64,000 bases of DNA from Thraustochytrium sp. TN22 (GCA_013306675.1 JABLUY010000180.1:1-64000), one strand, 5' to 3'; counted from the stretch's first letter, positions 17,682-29,216 are shown. Notes: generated by a model from the letters alone, not told the origin. Translations and numbers: made by a program.

Positions 17682-19286
17682 CTACTTGCCGTCCTTCTTG
17701 GTGCCGGAGACAACATCGTCCACGCGCAGGAGCATGGCTGCAGCCTCGATCGAGGTCTTGACAAGCTGAGTCTTGACGCTAAAGGGCTCCCAGACGTTGA
17801 GCTCGTCCATGGAGACCAGCTCGCCGGTTTCGCCGTTGACACCCATGCGCTCGTTGCCGCCCTGGGCATGGAGGGCGCGAAGCTCGGTGAGACGGCGCAC
17901 AACATCAACGCCGCAGTTCTCGAGAAGGGTGCGCGGGATGACCTCAAAGGCGATGCCGACGGCCTTGAAGGGCCACTGCTGCACGCCCTCAATGGTTTTG
18001 GACTTCTCGCTAAGGGCCTGGGCGATGGCCATCTCAGTGGCGCCGCCGCCAGGCAGGACCTTGGGCTCGAGCACAATGTTCTTGGCAACCTGCATGGCGT
18101 CCTGGATGTTGCGCTCGACCTCGTTGAGCACGTCCTTGGACCCACCGCGGAGCAGGAGCGTGCAGGCCTTGGGGTTGGCGCACTTCTCAATAAAGCTGAA
18201 GTACTCGTCACCGATCTTGCGCACCTCGAAGAGGCCGCAGCCCGTGCCGATGTCGCTCTCCTGGATCTCCTCGGTGCGCGAGACAATGGTGGCGCCCGTG
18301 GCGCGCGCCACGCGGTTGTTGTCGGTCTTGCGCAGGCGGCGCAGCGCCGTGATCCCGGCCTTCTGCAGGTAGTGCTGCGCCAGGTCGGAGACGCCCTTCT
18401 CGCAAAGCACCAGGTCCGGCTTGTGGCTGATAATGTCGGCGCACAGGCGCTCGACGTGCTCCTCCTCGAGCTTGAGCAGGAGGTCCCAGTCCGTGTCGTT
18501 GCTGAGCTCCACAGTGGTCTGCGATTCACCCTTCTTATACTCGAGCGAGCAATCCAGCAGCAGGATGCGCGGGTTCTCGATGCGGCGGCGCATCTTGGAG
18601 TGCGTCACGTCCTTGTTGAGCATCACGCCATCCATGACGACGCAGTCGTCCAGGTCGCCGCCCGGGATCTTCTCGATGCGCGCGTACCGCTTGATGTCCA
18701 CCTCCTTGGCGCTCGCCGAGCCCTCGGTCGTGATCTTCATGACTGCGTCCAGCGCCATGTTCACGATCTTGTCGCCCCACCGGTGCACGTACTTGGTGCC
18801 CACCGAGGCGTCCACGATCTTGAGCATCGCCTCGCGATCGTGCACGTCCAGCGGCCGCGCGATGCGGTCGCACGCCTCCAGGGCCGCCTCCAGGGCGCGG
18901 TAGTATGCCTGCACGATCTGCGTCGGGTGCAGCCGCTCGGCGCGCAGAAAGGGTTCCGCCACCGTCAGCATCTCGCCGCTCAGCACGATCACCGAGGTCG
19001 ACCCGTCGCCAGCCTCCTCATCCTGGCTGCGCGCCAGCTCCAGCATGCTCTTGGCCGCCGGGTGCGAGACATCCAGCTCGCGCAGGATGGCGTGGCCGTC
19101 GTTCGTCAGCACGATGCCGCCCAGCGAGTCGATCAGCATCTTGAGCGCCGAGTTGGGGCCCAGCGTCGTGCGCACGATGTCGCTCACCGCGCGCGCCGCC
19201 TGCACATTTGCCAGCTGAGTCTTGCGCCCGCTCTCGCGCTTCTGCGTCTGGTTCAGGACAAACACCTGTCCGCCGGCCGACATCAT
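17682..19286 (-). CDS. CCT3: T-complex protein 1 subunit gamma (CCT3)
   Basis: 534 residues from the first of two adjacent ATGs. It is the gamma subunit of the hetero-oligomeric cytosolic chaperonin CCT/TRiC, which folds actin and tubulin using ATP. Seen: NQTQKRESGRKTQLANVQAA at the N-terminus, matching the CCT3 signature NTKRESGRKVQ; TTLGPNSALKML and LTNDGHAILRE; ATP-binding GDGSTSVIVLSGEML; RIEKIPGG and LLLDCSLEYKKGESQT, both typical of gamma rather than other subunits; HYLQKAGITALRRLRKTDNN; VLPGGGATEM; and the C-terminal GVNGETGELVSM and RVDDVVSG. Length compares with 545 in human. No truncation. Confidence 0.97.
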   Translation of the reverse strand: MMSAGGQVFVLNQTQKRESGRKTQLANVQAARAVSDIVRTTLGPNSALKMLIDSLGGIVLTNDGHAILRELDVSHPAAKSMLELARSQDEEAGDGSTSVIVLSGEMLTVAEPFLRAERLHPTQIVQAYYRALEAALEACDRIARPLDVHDREAMLKIVDASVGTKYVHRWGDKIVNMALDAVMKITTEGSASAKEVDIKRYARIEKIPGGDLDDCVVMDGVMLNKDVTHSKMRRRIENPRILLLDCSLEYKKGESQTTVELSNDTDWDLLLKLEEEHVERLCADIISHKPDLVLCEKGVSDLAQHYLQKAGITALRRLRKTDNNRVARATGATIVSRTEEIQESDIGTGCGLFEVRKIGDEYFSFIEKCANPKACTLLLRGGSKDVLNEVERNIQDAMQVAKNIVLEPKVLPGGGATEMAIAQALSEKSKTIEGVQQWPFKAVGIAFEVIPRTLLENCGVDVVRRLTELRALHAQGGNERMGVNGETGELVSMDELNVWEPFSVKTQLVKTSIEAAAMLLRVDDVVSGTKKDGK

Positions 19287-20390
19287 CCTTGCTGCTCGCT
19301 CGCTTGCTCGTCCTTCGCGAGCACGGCGACGGCGCTCCCGCCCAACGATGCCCGATGCCGCGCCGCCGCGCTCCAGCGAGCGCCCTCGCGACCGCGCGCC
19401 GCTCGCCGCGGGGAGCGCAGGAGCCCGCCGCGCGCAACACCCGCCGCCGCGCTCGCCGCCCTACCGCCGCCGCCGCCGCGCCGCCGCCCTCTGCCGCGCG
19501 CCGCGTCTGCCGTCTGCCGCGCGCGCCGCGCCGCCGGGCAACCGTCGCCGCGGCCCTGCTTGCGCCCTATCCACCTGCCCGCCGCGCCGCGCCCTCCTTC
19601 CTTCTCGAAGGCCGCGCTTGCGCCGCCGCGTGCGCCACTCTCGCCGCCGCGCCGCCACTGGGCCGCTGCACTTGCGCGCGCCGCCGCAAGTGCCGCGCCC
19701 CGAAGGGGGGGTAGCGGCGGTGTCGTGGCGTCCGGTGGGGGCTAACGGCTGCCTCAAGAGCAGTGGAACGATGCTGGAGACGAGACTCGCTGGGGAAGCG
19801 CCGAGCGCCGAAACGTGCCGTGTGCCGTGACGGCGACAGCGAGCGCGCGGCAGGAGATCGCCGCGGGCGGACGGCCAACGTAAGAAGTTCTGCAGGTGAA
19901 TCTTTCAACCTGAGCAACGCGAAGGATCCTCTCTCTCTCCCTCTTGTCAACTTGAAGTTCATCCCTGCTTCGTTGGGGCAGCTGACTGCCAACTAAAGAA
20001 ATGTGCAAAGGGTCCTCTTTCGTTTCGTTTCAACAATACGGTAGAGTACCATGGTAGATACAGGTGGGGGAAAAGGAAATGGAGGAGGAGGACGAGGGCA
20101 GCCGCTGAGCTCGGCAAATCACGAATCACCTGAAGAAGATTGACGTGGGTCAAGAATCGCTCCTGTCTCTGCAACAGTTCCACCCGGGCGATGCGCAGGC
20201 CACGAGAGGGCAGTCAGAGAACTGCTCCAATGTTTGCACTGCACTGATCAAAGGTCCTTGAGCGCTCGCTGAACGAGGCCTTGAAATCAGTCCTCGTGGA
20301 GCCGTCCTTGTCGAGCTGCCCGAGTCAAACCGTCCTGGTCGAGCTGTCCGTGTCGAGGCGTTCTTGTCGAGCTGCCCTTACCCAGCTCCT
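19287..20390. other. Spacer: CCT3 promoter and RING gene 3' region
   Basis: About 1.1 kb, very rich in GCC/CGC to about 19740 and then less GC-rich. Four imperfect copies of a GTCCTTGTCGAGCTGCC-like unit occupy about 20305-20385, just after the RING stop. No credible gene. Confidence 0.6.
20305..20385. repeat. Imperfect ~18-24 bp repeats in the RING 3' region
   Basis: Four head-to-tail variants of GTCCTTGTCGAGCTGCC (including GTCCTGGTCGAGCTGTCC and TTCTTGTCGAGCTGCC), directly downstream of the RING stop codon. Possibly part of its 3' UTR. Confidence 0.75.
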
Positions 20391-21797
20391 TCACTGATCA
20401 GAGGCCATCGAGAGACGCAGGGCCACCTCAATCTGAAGCTCCTCGTCCAGCTGCGACACGTCAATGTGCCGCAGCATGGCATCGTCCAGACTAGCCAGGT
20501 CGTAGGCGACACGATGCCGACTGCGCCGGCCGCGACCACCGGGCTGGCCGTGGCGACTGCTCCGGACACGGCGCACGCGGCCGTTGGCACTGCCGCCGTC
20601 CTCGTCGCCTTCTAGGCGGTGCTGACCACCATCACCCAGGTCGTCGCCGTCCGCGTCGTCGGACTCCAGCTCCGCGGCCTCTGCCAGCATGCGCTGTAAG
20701 CTTGCCTCCGCAGTGGCAAGCACCGCGGCGTCCGAGGACCGGTGCGAGCCGGCCGAAGCGTTTGTGGAGGTGGTGGACGCGCGCGAACGCATCGCGCGCT
20801 GCCGCATGAGGCGCTGCTGCTTCTCCCAGTGCGTCTCCAGACGCGGAAGCATCTGCACGTACGTGTGGATGGCGTGCATGAGGTCGTCAACGTGCTCCGA
20901 GCCGTCCGGAAGTGGACCCTGGCACAGATCCACCCACAGCTCGCTCCCGGTGCCCTCGCCGCGACACGTAGGGCAGACGTCGCTCTGCTGCCGCCATTCT
21001 TCATAGCACGTGTGGCACAGGCCATGCCCGCACGGCGGCGCGATGCTCACACGCGCGTCCATACAAATGGGGCACTCGCGCTCGTCAATGGCTTCCATCT
21101 GCACGAGCTTGTTCGCATCTGCGCTAGTCACTTCGGTCGCGTTGCCCGACGCCAGCGCGTCCTTGCACGCGCCGCCGGCGCCAGCCTGCGTCTCGGCGTC
21201 CGCGTTGGCGTCGACAGCCGCCAGCGCGCCTGCGCCCTCCGCGGCGCTCTCGGACTCGATCCGCTTCACCTCTGCGCCAGCACAATCGCCAGCTGCCGCC
21301 GCCGCCGCCGCTGCCGCTGCCGCTGCCGCCGCCGCCGCCGCTGCCACAGCGCCGCCCGCGCCGTTCTGGGCGCTCTGCGCTCGGGCCATCTCCTTGGCAA
21401 AGCTCTCGCTGTTCCATAGGTCCTTGAGCATGAAGTACAGCACGTAGAAACCGCGCACGGACGTCAGACGGGGCGGCGCATTCGCGTGCTCAAAGACCTG
21501 GGTCACCTTGACATAGGTCATCCGTGGCATGGCCCAGAGCAGCGAGCTTCCGCCACCGATGACCTCAAACTCGAGCCGGAAGCCGACGATGTCCGCGGCC
21601 ACCGCCGAGAAGGCCGCGGCCTCCAGAACATCCTTTTTAAAGTTCTTGAATGTCGAGATGCGTTCGTTGATGCGCGCATTGCTCCGGACCGCCTTGCCGC
21701 CCTCCAGGTCCGAGGACCCGTTCAGGTCATTGCAGCCCACGCAGCTCGACCGGTGTGCCTTGTCCAGCTTCAGCCCGACGTGCATCTGGTTGCCCAT
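20391..21797 (-). CDS. RNF141-like RING finger protein with C-terminal UIM-like motif
   Basis: 468 residues from ATG 21797 (upstream frame begins with GTG). The MGNQ N-terminus is a candidate N-myristoylation site, as in RNF141 (MGQQ). A conserved N-terminal region (about 70-130, RLEFEVIGGGSSLLWAMPRM then FYVLYFMLKDLW) aligns by eye with the RNF141 segment LLFEVQPGSDSSAFW...YQFIQLYKDI. A C3HC4 RING follows at about 240-280 (CPICMDARVSIAPPCGHGLC, then CPTC), with the WVDLCQ tail seen after the RING in that family. A ~20-Ala tract from GCC repeats precedes the RING. The last residues, DEELQIEVALRLSMA, match the ubiquitin-interacting motif pattern. Predicted membrane-tethered E3 ubiquitin ligase; substrate unknown. 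Confidence 0.85.
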   Translation of the reverse strand: MGNQMHVGLKLDKAHRSSCVGCNDLNGSSDLEGGKAVRSNARINERISTFKNFKKDVLEAAAFSAVAADIVGFRLEFEVIGGGSSLLWAMPRMTYVKVTQVFEHANAPPRLTSVRGFYVLYFMLKDLWNSESFAKEMARAQSAQNGAGGAVAAAAAAAAAAAAAAAAAAGDCAGAEVKRIESESAAEGAGALAAVDANADAETQAGAGGACKDALASGNATEVTSADANKLVQMEAIDERECPICMDARVSIAPPCGHGLCHTCYEEWRQQSDVCPTCRGEGTGSELWVDLCQGPLPDGSEHVDDLMHAIHTYVQMLPRLETHWEKQQRLMRQRAMRSRASTTSTNASAGSHRSSDAAVLATAEASLQRMLAEAAELESDDADGDDLGDGGQHRLEGDEDGGSANGRVRRVRSSRHGQPGGRGRRSRHRVAYDLASLDDAMLRHIDVSQLDEELQIEVALRLSMASDQ

Positions 21798-22342
21798 CCT
21801 GCCGGCCAGCCAGCGGCCGCCTCGATGCTCGCAAGCCACGCAGGAGGCCTCCGCCTCCAGCAGCCGCTGCTTCGCTACCTATCCCAAGCGCACTGGCAGC
21901 GCAGCCGCGCGTCGACCGGGAAGACCAGGAAAAGTCCTCCCAAAGCCGCACGCCCGCCCGCGCGCGCCCGCCGTAGGCAGCCCGCGTTGCGCGGGCCGCC
22001 GCGCCCTGGCCGCCGGCCAGCCCTGGCCGCGCTCACCGCGCTCTCGCCGCGCGCGCCGCCGCGCCGCGCCGCGCCGCGCGCCGCGCGCCGCGCTCGCGTA
22101 GCCTGGCCGCGAGTTCCTAACTTACAGGCCGACTGCGGCCTCCTTTTTCACTCACAGAGTTCGACTGGCGCAACAGGCGCAACTGGCGCCAACCAACTTG
22201 AACTGTCTGCCTTCTGACTGTTCTGGCCTCTGGCGGCTGCCGCGTCGGTCGTTCCCCGCGCCGCCGCCGCCGCGCTTGCCGCGGTCGCCGCCGCCGCCAC
22301 CGCAAGGCCGCGCGCGCGCGTGCCAGGCGGAGCCGCCGCCGT

Positions 22343-22385
<43 letters not shown>

Positions 22386-22650
22386 CGCCGCCGCGTGCGC
22401 AGCCCCGTCTGGCCGAGCCCGGCGTCTCGTCTTTGCTCTCTTCCTCGACCCATCCAGGCGTGCGCGCTCTGCGGACGCCTCTGCGCGGTGACGGATGCCT
22501 TGTGCACCCCGCACACCGGGGGCGCGCAGACCTTGACAAGTTGCGCGGCCCGGCGCGGCCCGCGAGCCTCGCGAGGCCAGGTGCAGTGCAGTGCAGCGGG
22601 AAGAGGAAACAACGCCACGCTCAGAGACCAAGTCGCCGGACTAGGCCTAC

Positions 22651-22670
22651 TTTAATTAAAAAATTAAAAG
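22651..22670. other. AT-only island with perfect 7-bp inverted repeat
   Basis: TTTAATT and AATTAAA flank four A residues. It is a striking 19-base A/T-only block in DNA that is otherwise strongly GC-rich. It could be a terminator or DNA-unwinding element; nothing adjacent decides. Confidence 0.6.
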
Positions 22671-24401
22671 CGTAGGGCTGCGAGACGGGAGGCGGCCGAA
22701 GAGGACCACCAGGGGCGCGTCCAAAGGTCAAGAACCCGCTGCGTCGTATACGAATGATACGAACTGCATTGCACAAGTCTTGAAGCCTTGGAGCTGCCAA
22801 GGTCTTTAGAAGAGGAACGCCAGTAAGCGGGCGATCTTGAAAAGATCTTCGAGTCCTGCAGGGGCAGGCGTTCAGGCGCAGCGATCAACCTCAGAGCCAT
22901 TGCCAGGCCGCAGCCAGCCAGCCAGCCAGCCAGCCGACCAGTCAGCAAGCAAGCCAGCAAGCAAGCCAGTTATCAGCTCGCAAGCTTGTTGGCCAGCTCA
23001 GGTCTGCGAAATCCCCAAGTCCGAGCTTGGCGTCCAGACCAAGCGGCCAGTCTGCGCGAGCGAGAGAGTCAATCATTCATCAGCATTCAACAGTGATCAG
23101 TCGACCCACTGCACTGTGCCACGTGTGGCTTCAAGATCTTTTGTCAGCACAAGCAAAAACCGCCATTGTGAAAGATCTCTAGCAGGCTTGACAATTTCTG
23201 AGCGGCTTGGCTGGCGAGGACTAGCCTGGAATCGGCCCCAACTTGAAGACCTCGCTGCCGGCGGTATCGTATCGTCTCGACCGTGAGCTCGACGCCCCTG
23301 TCATCTTCAATGCATTGTGCCCATCCGTCCAAGCCCATCCCTCCAAGAGGCTCCAACAACTTCAAGTTTTAATCACAGGCAGACGGCCCAGGTTGCGCCA
23401 GGCTGCGCCGGACTGTCAGGCTGTGCACTGGCAGCCTGCCAGTGTGACTGTAATCCAGTGTCGGACTCGGACGCGGCGCCGCGGCCGGCGCCGCGCCGCG
23501 AGCGCACGGAACAGAACGCGAGCGTGTCCACTCGCTGGCACTCGCTGCCAGCGTCGGCACTCGCCGGCAAATCCCGAGAAGCGCAGCGAACGATTTTGGC
23601 GCGTGGGAAAGCCCGTGACGCAGATCTTCCGCCTAACAGCTGCGACGGGCGACGCAGCGCGGATTTGCTGAAAGGCGGTTCCTTCAGTGTTAGGACAGGA
23701 TGCCCCCCCCTCAAAGACGCCTGACAGTCAAGCCACGCGCAAACATACTGTTAGGCCCGTCTCACGCGAGGCCACGCGACTCGACGCGAGCGCGAGCGCC
23801 GAGTCCAGTCGCCACCACCGGTCCATCCCGCCGCTCTACTCAGAGTTGCTTGTGCTTGACTGTGAGGCAGCAAGTGCCAGCAACACGTCCGAGGCGCAGC
23901 CGCAGACTTTCGCATGAGTTCGCATGAGGGAAGACCTGGAAGCCAGAACAAGGAGCAAGCAAAACCTGCCAGGCGACGCCGCAACTTGCGGAACGCTTTC
24001 TTTGGCTGGGAAGAAGAAGAAGCTACCTACGCGACCTAGGCCTCTAGCTAGAGGTGCTGCTTGGTGGCATGGTAGCATATCACGCCCCCCTTGGCGGCGT
24101 GGCCAAGGGATCGAGCCACGCACTGACCTCTAGGTAGGAAGATAGGCAGCCAGGCTTGCAAGCGCTGCAGTGAAGGGACTGGTCCTGGCGCCGCCGCCGG
24201 CGCCGGTCCTGGCTGGATCGACTCGCTTCACCCACAAACTGCTCCTACCACACTGGTCCCTCAGTGACCCTCCCTCACGCCGAGTCACGCGGCGCTCCAT
24301 CTTGCTCGCGGCCCGCGGCGCTGCAGCTGAGGCGCAGAGCGTTGGTCACGCAGCAGGTCTATCTTTGCTTGTTGGTAAGGTTGAACGCAGCGCTTCCGTA
24401 T

Positions 24402-24431
24402 GCCGGCCGGCCGGCCGGCCGGCCGGCCGGC
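24402..24431. repeat. (CCGG)n tetranucleotide repeat
   Basis: About seven CCGG units in the spacer upstream of the first secreted-protein gene. Related CCGG/CCAG runs recur at 30230-30330 and 31430-31500. Confidence 0.88.
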
Positions 24432-25172
24432 GCCGCCACCGTGACCGGGCGCCATCTTGGACGCGCCGCACGGCGCCGCTTAACGACTACAATGCCGGGG
24501 AGAATGACCCCGGGCTGGCCCGAAGGGCAAAGTCCGCATTCTTCGTCTTGTGGCACTGACGTGACTCGCGAGTGCGACGCGGCACGGCGCGCGCTCTGGC
24601 TCGGTGCGGCGGCGAGGCTGTCAGTCTCGTGCCGGGCCTGGTCGCCCAGGCGCGATCTTCCAGGCGCTGCTGCTGATCACGCCGCCGGCGCTCGTGTGCA
24701 GCGGCGCCGTGGCAGTCGGGCCGCAAATGAGCGAAGTGCGTCGGATGAGTCATGATGATTCTCGCGAATGGAAGGGAAAGCCGAGAGAGCACTCACGCTG
24801 CACGGGCCGGCCCGGCCGGCCAGCGCTGAAGTGGGGAGGCCAACTCACAGTCAGCTCTCTGCGCGCCTCACTCCAAAGTGGCACTGCCTCGCTGCTGGAG
24901 ACGGTCTAGCACTGGCGCACGCGGCTGTGAGTCGGCGTCGCGTGCGCTGTGCGCCCGCTGTGGCTGGCGCCGCGAAATGGTTGTCTGGGAGGAAGCGCCG
25001 TCACGGAGACGGTCCGTCGGAGGCCGCAGCAGCTGCATTGGTGGCCACAGCGGCGGCGGAAGCGGCGTGCGAACTGCCGGCGCTCCTAGGCTGGATCGAC
25101 CGCGGCCCGCCAGCCGGCAGACCTCCATCGCGATCTCGTCTTGGGAGCTGCTGGAGAGTGAGGAGCGTCATC

Positions 25173-28100
25173 ATGGCGAAGATGAATGTGTTTGGGATGG
25201 TGGTGGCCGTATTGGCGGCTAGCCTCAAGGATGTTGCTGCACAGTCCGCGGGCTGCACGGCGTCCAGCCAGTCGTATGAGCTGAGCGACCAGGCCTGCGC
25301 GGCGTATAGCACGCCGACCACGGCCTCCTCGGTAGGCCCCTACACCATGTCGACCTGCTGCCCGACGCTTGTTGCGAGCGGCAACGAGGAGGCGCGCCGG
25401 GCTCTCGGCCTCGAGACCGCCGGTGTGACCATGGCCCGCAAGACGCAGAGTGCCGAGACCTGCCGTGAGGTCGAGATCACGAACGCCTTCTGCGACCTGG
25501 ACAGCGACTCGGGCTGCGTGGCGGAGAACACCAACCTGGAGATCATCTTCGCTTTCGAGTACTCGACTGTGACCTCGTCGGAGACCTGCTGCACCGAGTG
25601 CACCTGCTGGGGCGACCCGCGCTGCGTCTCCTTTTCTGGCGTCCGGGACAACTGGATTGTGTGCGATGATCGTCGCGCCTCGAACTGCCTGCACGGCCCG
25701 AAGCGCTGCGAGAAGCAAACCGACCCCTTCGGCGAGGCCTGCGTGTACGTGCGCAATGACTACACTCCGGAGACGGGCAAGACCCCGTACTGGGTCAGCT
25801 GGGATGAGAGCGGCAGCCCGTGCCAGTCGCGTTCCATCTGGGAGGGCACTGACTACCCGACGATGAAGTTCTTTGAGTCCTCGGATGGCGAGACCACCAT
25901 TGAGCTTACCCTGGGTGAGCGCGGCATCATCTCCTCCATGCAGTACTCCACCGGCGGCGAGACCTACAGCCTGGCCGCGGCCGACTGCCTCTCGGACACC
26001 TCGTCGACGGCGTGGACCACCTCCGCCAGCGGGCTCCCCTCCGCCTGGAGCGTCGACGTGGAGAGCGAGACGCGTATCATGTGGAACATCCAGGACGCCA
26101 GCGGCGCCACCTTTGCCAGCGTCCTGTGCCAGGCCACCTCGGATGAGCGCCAGCGCCTCGATGTCTCCTTCAGCGCGCTCCAGGACAGCAGTACCTCGGC
26201 GGCCTCGGGCGCCAGCGGCTTCTGCTCGACTGGCTCCATCTCGGAGGATGCCACCGGCACCGGCACCCTCAGCCTGGCGCAGGACGACATGTGCCTGCGC
26301 CAGGAGATCGGTGGCTGCCTCGAGGCCTGCAAGGCTCTCGTGGACGTGACCTGCCTGGAGGACAACCTCGAGGAGATGGTCACCAAGTGGTGCGAGGACA
26401 ACGATCTGTCCATGGTCACCCCGGCCATCGGCTCAACCGATGCCTGCGTGTCGCGTATCATTGGCGAGGAGAACTGCACGGAGACCAGCTACCTGTGGGC
26501 CGACATTGTGTGCCAGATGGACAACTACGACTCCAGCACCGAGACTGTCGACTCGGACGGCTATGACAAGTGCCTGGCAGACATTGAGGACTTCACGTGG
26601 TTCCAGTATGTGACCGACCGCCCGTCCTACACCGTGGTCTCATCCAGCAGCACGCCCACCGAGTGCATGGCTAGTGTGACTGGCTACAGCCAGAGCGCAT
26701 CCAGTGACTGCGAGGTTGGTGTGCAGATGCAGTCCTACAACTCGGACACCGAGGAGTGGGAGGATGAGTTCTTCGTCCCGGCCACTAACCCGCCCTGCAA
26801 CGACGTGCTCAACATCTCTGGTGCGGACTTCCCGAACGTCCTGACCCGCCCAATTCGGCTTGTGCAGTGTGACAGTATCCAGTCGACGTGCGCCACCACG
26901 AACAACTGCCTGCCCACCAACGGCTTCAACGTGCTCTTTAACTTCAACGCCGTCGAGTGCCCGACTGCCGCTCCCACGCAGCTGCCCACCACGGCGGAGC
27001 CGACGATGCTGCCGACGGAGACGCCCACGACCGCCGAGCCTACCCCGTCGCCGACTGAGGCGCCCACGACCGCCGAGCCCACTCCCTCGCCGACCGAGGC
27101 GCCCACGACCGCCGAGCCCACCCCGTCGCCGACTGAGGCGCCCACCACCGCCGAGCCCACTCCGTCGCCATCTGAGGCGCCCACCACCGCCGAGCCCACT
27201 CCGTCGCCGACTGAGGCGCCCACCACCGCCGAGCCCACCCCGTCGCCGTCCGAGGCGCCCACCACGGCCGAGCCCACCCCGTCGCCGTCCGAGGCGCCCA
27301 CCACCGCCGAGCCCACCCCGTCGCCGTCCGAGGCGCCCACCACCGCCGAGCCCACCCCGTCCCCGTCTGAGGCGCCGACCGTGGCGCCCACCACCGCCGA
27401 GCCTACTCCGTCGCCGACCCAGGCGCCCACCGCCCCGACCGTGCCGCGCACGGAGAGCCCGATCCCGGCTGAGTCAGAGACGTCCGCGCCCACGACGGCG
27501 TCGCCTACAAGCCCGTCGTCGTGCTACGAGTGCGTGGAGAACTATACTTCGCCGGAGGTTTGCGTCTCGGATACCTCGGATGACTACGTCCAGATGGGCT
27601 CCTGCGAAACCTGCTGCACGCCGGAGGACGACTACACCTTCCCGCCGCTTACCAGCGCCGGCTACTGCCGCGATCAGAGCACTGATCGTGCGTACTGCGA
27701 CATGAACGACGCCGAGGAGTACGAGCTTTGCAGCGACCTCAGCGGCTTCACCCTGGACATCGACATTTCCTTTCACGACGCCCAGGAGTCGCCGGTGTCG
27801 TGCTGCCGCGACTGCGCCGTCTATGGCGACCCGGAGATGACTTCCTTTACTGCCATTGGTACCACGCTCAACATCGATGCCTGGATCATCTGCGACGGTC
27901 GTGTCATCGCCGACAAGCAGGCCTGCCCCATCACTGAGTCCTCTTGCGAGGCGCTTGTTGACCACGACGGCAACACCTGCTACTACAACACGACGCGCGC
28001 CGACCTTCTTTCCGAGGACCGCTCCAACATTGGCGCCATCGGCTCGTCCTGTATCGCCAACCCGTCCTCGGGCGAGGCCGTCATGGAGATCTACACGACT

Positions 28101-29216
28101 CCCGACGGCGACATCTCCATCAGCGCCGTGCTTGGCGAGCGTGCTGTCATCACGGCGACTCGCTTCACCGTCGATGGCGACCTCTACGAGCTGGACGCTG
28201 AGGACTGCTTCGGCGACGCGGGCTCGGGCTGGAACTCCGACCCGTCCAACGTCTTTGATTCGGTGACCTTCGACACCGTGAACCAGCGCACGACCACCCG
28301 TGGCGCGGAGCGCACCTGGTCCTTCTACTACGACGAGAACCTCTTCATTCAGGTTACCTGCCTGCGCATGACTGCCATCGGCAGTGACGATGTCAACGGC
28401 ATCACTGGCTACCGCATGAACATCGACCACATCATCGACATTGATGTGGACCGTGCCACGAGCTCGTCCGCTTCGGGCTACTGCCCGAGCGGTGTGGTTG
28501 ACTTTCAGGAGTCCACGCCCACGGACACGGAGGATGGCAGCGTCTTCGCTGAGTGCACTTGGCAGCGCTGGAACACCGGCCTCACCCTTGCCAAGGCCCT
28601 CGTTGCCACCGCCACCACGAGTGCGCAGGTGACCTCGGCTGCCACTACGTGGTGTCAGACGGCCAACTATCTTTCGAGCGCCTCCGCCTGCACGGAATAC
28701 CTCCTCGAGGACTCCAACATTGACAACATCGGCGACCGCTGGATCACCGCTTACTGCACGGCCATTTCCTCCAACCGCGCCAGCGGTGTCTCGCTCAACC
28801 GCTGGCTCAAGAACTGCCGCACTGACATCGAGGAGGAGACCTTCGGCATCGTGTCCTACGTGGAGCTCTACGGCAACGGCGCGAAGGACTCTGATAACAC
28901 CTGCGTGAGTAGCCCGTCCTACTCCGTCTCGACGAACGAGGATCTCTGCACGGAAGGTATCTATGTCGAGTACTACGACTCGGACGCTGAAGAGTGGGTT
29001 GAGGCCTTCTTTGTGCCCAGTACTTCTCTGCCGTGCGATGGCATCATCACCGTGAGCGGCTCCAACTACCCGAACCTCTTCACGAACCCCATCCGCTTCC
29101 GCCAGTGCGATCAGCAGCCCAACAACGGCTGTTCGCTTTCTGAGTCCTGCATGTCCGCGCAGGGCTTCGAGATTCTCTACCGCTTCACGCGCGACAGCTC
29201 CGTGTCGTGCCCCTGA
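25173..29216 (+). CDS. Large secreted Cys-rich protein with two VWD-like halves and a Pro/Thr repeat linker, paralogue A
   Basis: 1347 residues. The ATG at 25173 (A at -3, G at +4) starts a signal peptide ([23 protein letters not shown]). The two halves are homologous. Half 1 (about 98-598) has [14 protein letters not shown] then WIVCDDR; half 2 (about 790-1347) has [14 protein letters not shown] then WIICDGR. This GDP...F pattern with paired Cys resembles the start of von Willebrand type D domains, though only weakly. Both halves also share LGERxxI, xAxDC, a Cys-rich helical segment and an FFVP...PC ending. Between them a Thr/Pro-rich linker repeats [13 protein letters not shown] about ten times, probably O-glycosylated. 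Several NxT/NxS sites are present and no membrane anchor is seen. Likely an extracellular matrix, wall or scale component (inference). A longer in-frame ATG exists at 24768 but would bury the signal peptide. Confidence 0.83.
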   Translation: MAKMNVFGMVVAVLAASLKDVAAQSAGCTASSQSYELSDQACAAYSTPTTASSVGPYTMSTCCPTLVASGNEEARRALGLETAGVTMARKTQSAETCREVEITNAFCDLDSDSGCVAENTNLEIIFAFEYSTVTSSETCCTECTCWGDPRCVSFSGVRDNWIVCDDRRASNCLHGPKRCEKQTDPFGEACVYVRNDYTPETGKTPYWVSWDESGSPCQSRSIWEGTDYPTMKFFESSDGETTIELTLGERGIISSMQYSTGGETYSLAAADCLSDTSSTAWTTSASGLPSAWSVDVESETRIMWNIQDASGATFASVLCQATSDERQRLDVSFSALQDSSTSAASGASGFCSTGSISEDATGTGTLSLAQDDMCLRQEIGGCLEACKALVDVTCLEDNLEEMVTKWCEDNDLSMVTPAIGSTDACVSRIIGEENCTETSYLWADIVCQMDNYDSSTETVDSDGYDKCLADIEDFTWFQYVTDRPSYTVVSSSSTPTECMASVTGYSQSASSDCEVGVQMQSYNSDTEEWEDEFFVPATNPPCNDVLNISGADFPNVLTRPIRLVQCDSIQSTCATTNNCLPTNGFNVLFNFNAVECPTAAPTQLPTTAEPTMLPTETPTTAEPTPSPTEAPTTAEPTPSPTEAPTTAEPTPSPTEAPTTAEPTPSPSEAPTTAEPTPSPTEAPTTAEPTPSPSEAPTTAEPTPSPSEAPTTAEPTPSPSEAPTTAEPTPSPSEAPTVAPTTAEPTPSPTQAPTAPTVPRTESPIPAESETSAPTTASPTSPSSCYECVENYTSPEVCVSDTSDDYVQMGSCETCCTPEDDYTFPPLTSAGYCRDQSTDRAYCDMNDAEEYELCSDLSGFTLDIDISFHDAQESPVSCCRDCAVYGDPEMTSFTAIGTTLNIDAWIICDGRVIADKQACPITESSCEALVDHDGNTCYYNTTRADLLSEDRSNIGAIGSSCIANPSSGEAVMEIYTTPDGDISISAVLGERAVITATRFTVDGDLYELDAEDCFGDAGSGWNSDPSNVFDSVTFDTVNQRTTTRGAERTWSFYYDENLFIQVTCLRMTAIGSDDVNGITGYRMNIDHIIDIDVDRATSSSASGYCPSGVVDFQESTPTDTEDGSVFAECTWQRWNTGLTLAKALVATATTSAQVTSAATTWCQTANYLSSASACTEYLLEDSNIDNIGDRWITAYCTAISSNRASGVSLNRWLKNCRTDIEEETFGIVSYVELYGNGAKDSDNTCVSSPSYSVSTNEDLCTEGIYVEYYDSDAEEWVEAFFVPSTSLPCDGIITVSGSNYPNLFTNPIRFRQCDQQPNNGCSLSESCMSAQGFEILYRFTRDSSVSCP
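26996..27440. repeat. 36-bp coding minisatellite (Pro/Thr linker)
   Basis: About ten copies of a 36-bp unit encoding [13 protein letters not shown] variants, plus degenerate ends. Third-position differences among copies show it is not freshly expanded. The equivalent linker of paralogue B is only about 35 residues. Confidence 0.92.

Larger units (their letters stand above)
21798..25172. other. Long spacer before the secreted-protein pair
   Basis: About 3.4 kb with no supported gene on either strand. It holds GCC/CCG runs (about 22257-22400), an AT-only hairpin-like island (22651-22669), CAGC/CAAG tetranucleotide runs (about 22911-22975) and a CCGG run (about 24402-24431). An ATG at 24768 is in frame with the secreted protein but precedes its signal peptide by 135 codons. 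Confidence 0.55.

Noticed and set aside
24049-24133. Possible tRNA or Pol III element (AGAGGT ... ACCTCT ends, CACGCC/GGCGTG stem)
   Set aside because: Outer and middle stems pair, but there is no proper T-arm and the loop sizes are wrong. No second copy seen in the window.
24768-25172. 135-codon N-terminal extension of secreted paralogue A from an in-frame ATG
   Set aside because: It would bury a clear signal peptide, is compositionally like the spacer, and has no counterpart in paralogue B.
21798-25172. Mobile element in the long spacers
   Set aside because: No transposase, integrase or reverse-transcriptase motif, no terminal inverted or long terminal repeats, and no target-site duplications were seen here or in the 29.2-32.0 kb and 40.4-43.4 kb spacers.
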